From assembly GCA_047495785.1 (NCBI GenBank), contig JBLDXI010000024.1:744001-808000 (forward strand): a DNA stretch of 64,000 bases, read 5' to 3'. The position numbers were made by a program, and so were the translations under genes. The stretch is from Lepidodermella squamata. Lineage: Eukaryota; Gastrotricha. The notes below the pieces were generated by a model, which was not told the origin of the DNA, did no database searches, and was given only the letters and a program-made list of their open reading frames with translations. Positions within the stretch are counted from its first letter, which is position 1; every line of letters begins with the position of its first letter. This document shows positions 21,601-30,710 of this stretch, one piece after another.

Positions 21601-23206
21601 GGAATACTTGGTGAAGCCTTCAGAGTTGAAAGAGAATGACACAGTGTGAGCTGAAGTCGTGGAGTAGGAGCGAAGAACTTTTGTCTTAACAGTACCGTTA
21701 AGGCACTCAAACTCGTTGACAAAATCAAAGGGAAAATGCCCATATCATGGCATTTCATTGCAAAACACGCTGGCTGGAGTCAATGGCAATTGCATAAAAT
21801 GTAAATCATCAACGGATAATCATAAGAGAGCATTCTGCTAAGCTGATGCGCCTTTAAAAAACAAACTAGGACATCTGAAAGCGCAGTCTAACCGTAACAA
21901 ACTGCTGCCTCACGAGCCTTCTTCCTTGCGCAACCATCTAGATCATTTCGCGGACTAAGTGAATTGGCGTCCCTGAAATGTATAACAATTAAATTACAAA
22001 ATTTATTTATAATTTAATTCAATTTTGCAATATTCTGATCGGCCGAAACCCGAGTTACAAGCGCATGGGTAATAATAATAATTTGTATAATTTATTAGGC
22101 TGTGTTCATTTTCTCCGCCGATGCGATATCATCCCGAGGCGTTGTCACCTCAGCGCTAGTCTCCTCGCCGCCGTCGTGCTTCTGCATCGGCTCATCATCT
22201 CGGTCATCGGGCGTCGACGACCTCACGCAACTGCTAGTCGCTGTTGGCTCAAGCACCTCCGGCAAAATCTACGTCTTCTGCCACACCGACTCGACAGTTC
22301 GCACTTCGAAAATGACCATGTCTTCCAGCCAACTGCTCTTGGTACCCTTGGAACCAGGTAACAAAATAAGAGCACATCAAATTGTTTTAAACCTATCATT
22401 TCGATCAAGGAGCTATGTCGAAACAGCACAGTGTTGTGAGTGTTGATGCAGTGCCAAGCCAACTCGACGTGGCTGTAGCTATTGTCGCGTCGACGGACAA
22501 CAGCAATCAACCGGTGAAAGTCAGCTTCCCGTCGTCGCAGATCTACGTCGTCTCGCTCGTCGACCTCGTCGTCATGCGGCGCATCGAGCCCAACTTCACC
22601 ACCCCGCTATCGTGCCTCGTCTGCCTAGCCTCGCCTCCCAGCTCGTCGCCGCACAGCAGCCCGCGGCAACCCTCGTCATGGCTGATGGTTTGCGGCGACG
22701 CGGCTGGGTCACTATTCGGTACTTCATTCGCGGCTAGCCACTCGCAACAAGTCATCACGTGGAACAGCTTGAGGATCAACTCGTTCTCGAAAATCACGAA
22801 TTTACAACCGTTGCCTGATAACCGGCTGTTAGCCGCTGACTCAACTGGCCGATTCGCCGTCTGCCGCGTTGATTCAACGTCTGATGGCTCGTTGAATTTG
22901 ACCGCGTCCAGTGACAGCGATGCGTTCTGCAGCGCTGAAGTATCAACGTGGCCATCGGCGTCGCCCGACGGCCAGTACGCCGCTGTGCTATTCGACCGCG
23001 GCGCTTCGTTGTTCCTCGTCAACATCACTGCGCCGGATTTTGGCGATATTGTCGCCGTTCTGCCGGATTCTGAGCGCGAGACGGCGGGTAAAGATGGCGA
23101 TTTTGCGTGTGTCGCGTGGACGCCCTCTGTTTTGCAAACCGCTTTCACCTACATAGCAGCTCTGACTAAATCGGGCGATTTGCTTGTCTATAGATTGCTA
23201 ACTTGA
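18633..23206 (+). CDS. WDR91: WDR91-like endosomal WD-repeat protein
   Basis: Three exons (18633-20024, 22099-22357, 22410-23206) join in phase to 815 residues. Residues 1-200 match the WDR91 N-terminus, with LVAEYLTYRGF, FYLVYAFQ-like and EFF...WKDWLAFP blocks. A long low-complexity acidic linker follows, then a degenerate beta-propeller (for example VRYSADGRFLGVL, LLVAVGSS.SGKIYV, CVAWTPS). WDR91 with WDR81 damps Rab7/PI3K signalling to drive early-to-late endosome conversion. The propeller is much more divergent than the N-terminus and WD dipeptides are largely lost, so the C-terminal half rests on phase and context. The 2,074-bp first intron is about 40 times the local norm and carries an antisense SWIM fragment. 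Confidence 0.8.
20211..20393 (+). other. Open segment of unknown origin in the WDR91 intron
   Basis: A 60-codon plus-strand frame with protein-like composition (for example FGDDYVNNLAVESAEILEV) ends at a stop near 20393. It has no ATG and no recognised domain. It may belong to the same insertion as the SWIM fragment. Confidence 0.2.
21106..21762 (-). pseudogene. SWIM zinc-finger protein fragment inside the WDR91 intron
   Basis: A minus-strand frame runs from a stop near 21763 to the TAA near 21106 and contains a SWIM signature, YSCSCQ...YKCAH (Cys-x-Cys-x(n)-Cys-x-His). SWIM domains occur in MULE-type transposases and in MAP3K1/SWS1-like proteins. No start codon precedes the conserved part and no catalytic domain is present. 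I read it as a fragment of a mobile element or captured gene. An unannotated 5' exon further upstream cannot be excluded. Confidence 0.55.
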
Positions 23207-24064
23207 AGGAAAAAAACAACTTGTTAAATCAATTTCGCAAATTTTTGGCTGTGAGGTGTAAAAGCTGATAGAAAAACGTTAATGCTGAAGTATTCGGAGA
23301 TGAAAAAATGTGATAATTAAAAAGGTGCTATTTTTGAAAAAAACAATGCGAAGTATATTTTAGCGCCAAATTTAGAATTTTTCCTGGATTTTCGGTAAAA
23401 ACGAAACAATTCACGTCCAATTAAATTTCAAAATGTATTAGTAATTTTTTAAGGTAGATTTTTACGATTTCTGCAAATTTTTGTCTCCGAATATTTTTTC
23501 TCCGAGTGGTTGCGGCTGCTTGAAAATGAAACGGTATGCTTGGAATTTTGGTGCTATATGGACGTGAGGTTTCTTCGATATAAATTATCATTGCCGAAAT
23601 GATTTCTTCGCGATGTGACTTTGTTATTACTCTAATATTTTTATTGCTATATATGTATAAACTGCTGCATCATCGCCCGATCAACATTCCTTGAAGCTTC
23701 TTTTTTTCTCTCATGTCGCGTGCAATCTGCGTGAACGCAAAAAGCTTTGATTTTAAGTCATACCTACTTATTTGTTGATTAAATCTTTTCTGTGAAAAAA
23801 TGAAAAATGTATTAATATTGTATGGGAATTTTATGCGTTGAATAAACTTGACGACGAGAAATCTGACTCATTTGACATGTCGACTAACTGAGATTTCCAG
23901 CAAAGATTTCGCCACACCGAGTACAAAGAAGAATTTAATAACAAGGACTCAATTCTTAGGTTGACACAATCGTATTTGAAAAAGAATCAATCGCCCGGGA
24001 GGCCGTCAGGTGGGAAGCTGTGAGGAATTCACTGCATTTTTCATTCAACGAACATCGACGAACG
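23207..24064. other. WDR91 3' region and intergenic DNA
   Basis: AT-rich, with an AATAAA-like signal near 23840 that could serve WDR91. No coding frame is recognised. Confidence 0.4.
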
Positions 24065-24496
24065 ATGAAATTCACTGTCTATAAGCTGAATCGCGTGTCG
24101 CGGCCTCGCAATTCAACTGTTCGCGTGCTGCGATTTCAACGCTCGACCAAGTCGAACCGCTGCTGGTTTTCAAGCCTCGAAACTCGGCCATTCGATGCCG
24201 TTCCATCGCGTCCCATGTCGCGAATTGACGCCCCGCCGCCGACCATCGACTCGTATCTTTCCGCGAAGAAACCGCAGTCGGCGTCGAATCCTGTCGATAA
24301 TTTCACTGGCTCACCTCGAGCACTACACCAACATTTACAATTCGGGAAATTTCGAATTCGATTCCGTCGAATTCGAAACGCAATTATGAAATTAAAAAAA
24401 GCAACAACAAAAGCTCAAATTTCGTCGTTTTATTTCGCTAATTTTCCACCAAAACCACCCGAACAGAAAACATGCAGACACCTAATCATAGAATAG
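24065..24496 (+). CDS. Hypothetical basic protein
   Basis: An ATG-led frame of 143 codons, rich in Arg, Ser and Pro, converges on RPN1. The codon composition of the first 80 codons looks coding. After about 24310 an alternative frame (ending FEFDSVEFETQL) looks equally natural, hinting at a frameshift, an unseen intron or chance. No family is recognised. Confidence 0.3.
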   Translation: MKFTVYKLNRVSRPRNSTVRVLRFQRSTKSNRCWFSSLETRPFDAVPSRPMSRIDAPPPTIDSYLSAKKPQSASNPVDNFTGSPRALHQHLQFGKFRIRFRRIRNAIMKLKKATTKAQISSFYFANFPPKPPEQKTCRHLIIE

Positions 24497-24855
24497 TTAC
24501 AATAACGTATATCTCAGATGCTCATCACACTTCGGTATGTTTCATACTTATATACCATCATACCGTACACAACCAGCAGCGTCGAAAAACCTCACTACAA
24601 TATAAACGAAATGACGACAAGAAAAGATTGAACAGCAGTAGCCGAACCGGAACTGCCAGCAGCAAGTTTTTGAAACGAACCGAAAAAATTGAATTTAATA
24701 TATCATCACAACGGCAGCTTAGTTCACAACGATATAATAGTTGCATTATTACACAGTTTTACGTCATTATGACTTGCACGTCTTTTGGCTATGTTAATGA
24801 TAAGGTTATAGCGGGATTAAAGCTTCGAGGCTTCGTTTTATTCGTCGAAGTCGAA

Positions 24856-26810
24856 TTAGGCGAAGATGGCAGCAACGTTGTCGAAACGAGAGACGATTTC
24901 GCGCATCTGACTGCGAAGATCATCCTCCTCGGTGGTGAAACGTCCCTTGTCAGTCTTGCCCTGGACGAATTTCTCGACTGACCCAGCTTGCTTGTTGAGC
25001 AAATCGCGAATTTGACCATCGATCTTGATCAACTCAGCGACTTTGTCAGCCGTGTCAATGCTCTCCGACTTCATAGTCTCGCGAATAGCCTGCAGTTCAT
25101 CGGCAGCCTCTTTCCACGCGCTTTGAAGCTTTGTGCGAGCGTTCGTGAAGGCAGCGACGTCTTTCGTTGTCTTGTATTTGTTCAAGGCGTCGGTGAATTT
25201 GTCGTAGTCTTCGTGCAGAGTTTTCACCTGGCGGTAGACAGCCTCAGAATGGCTGCTCGCCTTCATTTTAGCCTCAGCAGCTTCGTCACGGGTAATAGCG
25301 AAATCCATACGGACTAGGACGATCATGGTCAAGAAGAGAGTAAAGAAAGCTGTGGTGAACAGCAGAGGTTGGCGGAACAAGTAGATCGAACGGAAATTGA
25401 ACTCCAAAGTGAAGTCCTGGATATGCTGTTCGACCAAGTTCTTCGAGTGAGCGACGAAAATCGGACGAGCAATCGAGTCAGTGAAGTCGAAATAAACGTT
25501 GCGAGCCTCATTCGGGCGACGTTCAACCGGGTAGGGCGGGAAAAATTTCAGAATCCTGAGCAAACACAAATTGAATAAATCCAACAAACGCTTAGTTATA
25601 TTAAACTTACTCAGCGCTTTCCGGCAGAATGACCTTGATGGTGAAATCTTCAATGTGCTGATCATCATAAACGTGGTCGACTAGAGGCATCTTGAGAGCG
25701 AAATGGCCAGCGGTGCGATACAAGAACTGATGAGCAGGAACGTTGTAGCCAATATAGTAAACAGTCTTCCATCCACCGAAGAGCGGGAAACGCGGGCGGA
25801 TTTCGACTTCAACACCATCGCCGAGTTCACGGACGTTTGAGGTCGAGATATTGCCGATTTCGTCGCGGTAGTAGATATCGCGGGCAGCGGCAGGCAAAAC
25901 GGTCTTGAAAGATTTGATTGACGAAATGCCATCTTGGTGGATTTGGTAATCGTAGCGACTGAATGCACCAATGAGCTCAGCGCCGGAGTGATGGATTTCG
26001 TAGTGTTCCTCAATGGCAATGTTCGAGCCCCAGAGCGAGACGTCGACAATGCGGGTCATCTTGCGAACAGCCAGGAATGGTTTGTTATTTTCGAAGTGAA
26101 CCGATACTTCGAGCTCGGTGAACGGCTGGACATTTTCATAAGGTCCATAGGTGATGACGTTTTCAGACACCGAAACAGGCTTAGTCTTGGTGTAAGATTC
26201 AATCTGAGGAGAAGCCAGGTTGATTTTAACAGTCTCCGTCTTAATAGTGTAAGGTGACAGCAAGTGAACATTGCCAGTGAACAAGATCTTCTGGCGCTCA
26301 GATTGCTTGATCTTCTTAGGATAAGGTTGAATGGCACCGACGAAGACAACGTGAACCAATACGTTGGCACGTTCGTTGTTGCCAAGAGGCTGTGACAGTT
26401 TGATTTTCCAGACTTTGCGACCACTAATGAAGAAATTTATTAACTGATGAATGATTCAATTAAAAAATCGCACTTTTCTTTCTCTTTCTTTTCGGTAACT
26501 GTGAGTCGTTCTCGCTTGTCACCGGCCTTGGCCTGTTATGGAAGTATGAGAACGGATGATCGATAGCAACAAAAGTTATCCAACTTACAGATGCATCGAT
26601 GTAGACAACTTTGTCACCAAGAGTGCCATCTAGAGCATAGTCAACTTCAGATGTGCTCGATCCATCTCCGACAAATAGAAGTTTCTCCTCGATCTTCAAC
26701 AGATGACCGGTCAGGTCAAATTCACGATCCGCCTTCTCGATAGTAACGGCCGATGATAAGGCGATGGATCCGAGCAATACGAGTAATAAATACGACATTC
26801 TGGGGAACAC
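24856..26810 (-). CDS. RPN1: Ribophorin I, OST complex subunit
   Basis: Four exons on the minus strand (26810-26589, 26532-26474, 26423-25611, 25555-24856) give 597 residues, close to the human length. A signal peptide (MSYLLLVLLGSIALSSA) leads a beta-rich lumenal region with blocks such as NNERANVLVHVVFVGAIQPYP and SLWGSNIAIEEHY. A single membrane segment (about LFTTAFFTLFLTMIVLVRM) precedes a cytosolic coiled tail. RPN1 is a non-catalytic subunit of oligosaccharyltransferase that presents substrates for N-glycosylation at the ER translocon. The ATG four codons further in is an equally acceptable start. It is divergent from FTSJ3 across 1.2 kb. Confidence 0.95.
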
Positions 26811-28004
26811 TATGAACCTATATGAAAATTAAGAAGGCAATATCAAATTACTGTTATTGAGCAAAGACACATTCAGCATTTAGCAACGCGCAAACGCAGC
26901 CAACTTGAATTTCCGACCGGAAGCTGCCGAAGCTGTGGTCAGAAAAACGCGAATTTCGGACTTCAGGAGTTGGGGGTAAGAATAAGGAAAGGTGGGGTAA
27001 TAAAGTAAAGGCATGTCGAGCATTTACGAGCCCAACTATACTGCGCTCCAAGTCACAGTCGAAAGTCGGAAGGTGAAAGCGACGTAGCATTTCGCGCTGA
27101 CAGGAAACTTGAAAAAAGCCGGCATCAGCTAAAATTTTGCGATGATCTTGTCGTTTATTTTCTCATAAATCTACTGTGAGGTAACTTTTTGTATACATTT
27201 AACAAAATTTTGAATATGTTGCCCAAGGTTTTTCGAAAACTTCGGCTGAAGTCACGTGGGCTAATGCAGCCTTCGTGGGCTTGATTGGCCGTCCAAGGTT
27301 CTGGTTGCGTTTCTTGTTTTTGGCACTTCGTGTCTTGTGTGTCGCACGTTATGTTTTCTTGTCCCTCTCATTTCGCTTGTTACATTTTTCTCTAGGGCCA
27401 TATAACGCATGTCAAACTTTGAAACACTTGATTTAAGCGTTTTACGCGTTTATTTTGTTACTTTTGAACCTGATGAGAACCACTCGTGAGTTTTCAAATG
27501 AACACAAGGAATGGAGATCTACCAGCTTCGAATTAGATGTTCACTGTTAACTGTACATTTTATGTGCGTTGAGAAAAATGCCCGCGTATGGCGAAACGAG
27601 TGATAAGAGCTGCCCTTTATGAATGAGCGTATTTAGTTTCTCATCAGTCAGGTTTCTGTTCAGTTGGATGTCATCCCTCACTGATTTTGCTGATGAATGT
27701 CCATGCAACATCCGACACCATTGTCGCAATTTAGTCTGTACATTCTTGAGCTAGGTACAATGATTGATAGCTAATGAGATGTGGGATAATATGGGAAGTG
27801 TAATGATATCATTTATATATTTAATTGCTGGTAAGGTTTCACCAAAACCTTTTTGGTCACTGCCTTTACCTGAAAAATTTGGAAGGAAACTGCTGTATAT
27901 TCTGTATATTCTGAATTTTCTTATCTATTCTCCCTCGGTCACCCTATTTGTATTCAGTACAAATTTACACTTATTTTTTCATTAGTTCCGTTATTTGATC
28001 AATT
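26811..28004. other. Divergent intergenic region between RPN1 and FTSJ3
   Basis: About 1.2 kb with no confirmed gene, presumably holding both promoters. A minus-strand frame (27729-27547) is protein-like in composition but has no ATG-led extension or known domain. A pyrimidine-rich TTTTTTCATTAG about 20 bases before the FTSJ3 ATG may be a trans-splice acceptor. Confidence 0.4.
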
Positions 28005-30569
28005 ATGGTTAAGAAAACCCGTGATAGGCGCGATCAGTATTCCAAGCTTGCTCGGGAAAGTGGATACAGATCTCGTGCCGCTTTCAAGCTACTCCAGCTC
28101 GACAGTAAGCTCAAATTTTTGGAACAAGCTCGATGCTGCGTAGATCTTTGTGCTGCTCCTGGTGGCTGGCTTCAGGCTGCAAAAGAACGCATGCCTGGTG
28201 GTACTATGATCATCGGTGTCGATTTAGTCCCAATTCGCCCTCTTCACGGAGTAATTACTTTGCAAGGTGATATTACTACGCAAGAGTGTCGCGCAGCTAT
28301 AATGCGGGAAATGACAAGTTGGCTCGCAGATGTCGTTCTTCATGACGGTTCGCCTAACATCGGCGGTAACTGGCCGCGTGAAGCTTTCGATCAAAACTGT
28401 CTCGTGTTATCTGCTCTTAAATTAGCCGCAGGCATTCTCAAGAAAGGCGGTGCTTTCGTCACTAAAGTTTTCCGTTCCCAAGATTACACTGCTTTACTGG
28501 GGTTATTCCGTCAACTTTTTACAAAAGTTCAGGCCACCAAGCCAGCTGCATCCCGTTCCGAATCTGCCGAAATTTTCGTCGTGTGCCAGGGTTATCAACC
28601 CGTGAAAGGCGAGGCTGCTGCTGAACTATTTGACGTTCAAAAGGTTTTTGCAGTCACTTCAGCTCCTACTCCAAACACGATGGCTCCAACGAGGAGTGGC
28701 GAAGCTGCTGCAGCTGCAGTTCTGCGCGAGCGAAAACGCCTTCATAAGAACCGCGAAGGTTATGAAGATAATACCGCCGGTAATCTGTCCTACGGCGCCC
28801 TTAGTGCTATGAAGTTCGTCATGTGCAACGACGGAACTCATGCTAAATTGATCGCAGAGTCGGGTTCGATCAAGCTGGACGATCCGCGTCTTGCCGATCA
28901 CCCGCTGACGACTGCTGAAATCAGGGAATGCTGCCGTGATGTTCGTGTCATTGGTCGTCGTGAATTACGACTTTTGCTTGCGTGGCGTCGCAAAATGAGC
29001 CGAATGCTGATGCGTGAGGAGAAAAAGAAGGAACAGAAAGAAGCACCGGCTGAGGAGGCCGAAAAAGTAGAAGTTGACGAGGTTGCGGAGGAGGAAGCTC
29101 GGACTAACGCTCAGATTGCTGCTTTGAAAGAAGCGGAGGAAAAGAAGCGAAAGAAAACGCTGAAGAAGCAACGCGAGTCTAAATTAGCAGCGAAGAAGCG
29201 AATGACTGCAGCTCCTGAAGCCGCGAAATTTAAAAGTGTCCATGATCTGCTGCTGGAAGAAGATGGTGGACAAAACGAGTTGTTTTCTCTTCGGCAGCTT
29301 AGATCATCTCAAGATTTGAATGCTGCTCTAGACGACGGAGATGCTGCTCAATTAGCTTCGTCGGAAGAGGAGGAAGACGAAGACGATGATACCTGGGCTT
29401 TGAAGCCACGTCGCAAGACTGTTGCTTACCAACGTGATGAGGATCGCGAATACGCCGACGAAGAACTAGCTCCACCAAAGGCGAGTGAAGAGGAAGATTC
29501 AAAGAAGCAGCGCAAAAAGGAGAAAAAATCGAAGAAGGAGAAGAGGTCGCAAGAAGGAAACGAGGAAGAGGAAGAAGCCGATGATCAACCGGTTGGCGAT
29601 TGTCCCCTTACTGTTTCGATGGAAATGCCGAACGAACGTGATAAGCGTTGCATCAAACAGTGGGAGAGCGCTGTTTCAGATATTGTTAAAGGCAAAAAGG
29701 ATGGTAAAGGTCGTAAGAGACACGAGTCCTCAAGTTCAGACGACGACTCTGACTCGAGTGATGACGATGATGAAGCCGGCTTGGGCGACGAGCTCGAAGA
29801 TTGGGAGCTGGAAGCGATGGCTCGTATCAAGGGCAAGGAGCCTGCCGAAGAAAAACCTGAAAAGCTCGAACCAAAAGTGAAAAAACAGAAAAAGATCAAG
29901 GACGATCTTGAAGACGATGACAGCTCAGATGAGGAAGCAAGCGGAGGTAAGCAGTCGAAAAAGTCGAAGAAATCGGGTAACAATAACCCCGATCTTGACC
30001 CGGTTTCTCTCGCCCTTGGTGCTAAACTGGTGAATAGTCGCAAAACTCGACGTGAAATAATCGAAGCTGGCTACAATCGCTACGCTTTCGGCCCTCATGA
30101 GAATCTACCCGGGTGGTTTATCAACAGCGAAAAAGATCATTATCAACCGAATTTACCTGTTACGCAACAGGAAATTCAAACGTATAAAGATCGTCTGAAG
30201 GCCCTGGATGCCCGGCCTATTAAACGTGTTGCTGAGGCTCGTGCTCGTAAAAAGAGGAAGATGATGGGCAAGATCGACGCTGCTCGCAAAGAGGCTGAGA
30301 AGTTGGCTGATAACGAGCAGATGACTGATGCCGAGAAACAAGCCGCCTTAAAACGGGTCTATCGCGCTGCTCGATCTGCGACTCGTAAGGACAATAAAGT
30401 CACCGTTGTTGTTGCTCGGGGTAAGTCGACGGGTAAACGGACGGTGCGGCCGCCGGGAGTGAAGGGCCGGTACAAGGTTGTCGATACTCGTATGAAGAAG
30501 GACATGCGTGCTGAGAAACGGGCTGCTGCTGGCGGGAAAGGTCGGAAAAAGGGAAAGGGTCGTCGTTAG
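28005..30569 (+). CDS. FTSJ3: FTSJ3/Spb1-type pre-rRNA 2'-O-methyltransferase
   Basis: One uninterrupted exon of 854 codons. An N-terminal RrmJ/FtsJ fold carries the SAM motif CVDLCAAPGGWLQ and the K-D-K-E tetrad (Lys in AAFKL, Asp in VLHDGSP, Lys in FVTKVF, Glu in SESAEIF). A DUF3381 region and long acidic/lysine-rich stretches follow. The C-terminal Spb1 domain contains LALGAKLVNS, YNRYAF and a highly basic RPPGVKGRYKVVD ending. In yeast and human the enzyme acts in 60S ribosome assembly in the nucleolus. It has no introns, unlike its neighbours. It leads a probable two-gene unit with WASHC4, 141 bp downstream. Confidence 0.95.
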   Translation: MVKKTRDRRDQYSKLARESGYRSRAAFKLLQLDSKLKFLEQARCCVDLCAAPGGWLQAAKERMPGGTMIIGVDLVPIRPLHGVITLQGDITTQECRAAIMREMTSWLADVVLHDGSPNIGGNWPREAFDQNCLVLSALKLAAGILKKGGAFVTKVFRSQDYTALLGLFRQLFTKVQATKPAASRSESAEIFVVCQGYQPVKGEAAAELFDVQKVFAVTSAPTPNTMAPTRSGEAAAAAVLRERKRLHKNREGYEDNTAGNLSYGALSAMKFVMCNDGTHAKLIAESGSIKLDDPRLADHPLTTAEIRECCRDVRVIGRRELRLLLAWRRKMSRMLMREEKKKEQKEAPAEEAEKVEVDEVAEEEARTNAQIAALKEAEEKKRKKTLKKQRESKLAAKKRMTAAPEAAKFKSVHDLLLEEDGGQNELFSLRQLRSSQDLNAALDDGDAAQLASSEEEEDEDDDTWALKPRRKTVAYQRDEDREYADEELAPPKASEEEDSKKQRKKEKKSKKEKRSQEGNEEEEEADDQPVGDCPLTVSMEMPNERDKRCIKQWESAVSDIVKGKKDGKGRKRHESSSSDDDSDSSDDDDEAGLGDELEDWELEAMARIKGKEPAEEKPEKLEPKVKKQKKIKDDLEDDDSSDEEASGGKQSKKSKKSGNNNPDLDPVSLALGAKLVNSRKTRREIIEAGYNRYAFGPHENLPGWFINSEKDHYQPNLPVTQQEIQTYKDRLKALDARPIKRVAEARARKKRKMMGKIDAARKEAEKLADNEQMTDAEKQAALKRVYRAARSATRKDNKVTVVVARGKSTGKRTVRPPGVKGRYKVVDTRMKKDMRAEKRAAAGGKGRKKGKGRR

Positions 30570-30710
30570 CTCAAATAATAAATTGTGCACTTGTTTCGTG
30601 AATCGCCATTGATTCACGTTTTATTTACTAAATAAAAAGTGTCTTCCAAAGTTGATTTTATCGCTCTATTATCTTTATTTTTCTACCTTGTAGAGATTTT
30701 AAAGATACAA
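30570..30710 (+). other. 141-bp operon-type junction with candidate trans-splice acceptor
   Basis: The FTSJ3 stop is followed by AATAAATTG and AATAAAAAG polyadenylation-like signals. TTTTTCTACCTTGTAG then ends 17 bases before the WASHC4 ATG. That order (polyA signal, pyrimidine tract, AG, ATG) is typical of operon spacers processed by trans-splicing. Confidence 0.6.

Noticed and set aside
24472-24981. Plus-strand frame of 169 codons overlapping RPN1
   Set aside because: Its second half is antisense to the confirmed last exon of RPN1, so it is most likely a shadow frame.
27547-27729. Minus-strand 60-codon frame in the RPN1-FTSJ3 intergenic region
   Set aside because: Protein-like composition but bounded by stops, with no ATG-led gene model or known family.
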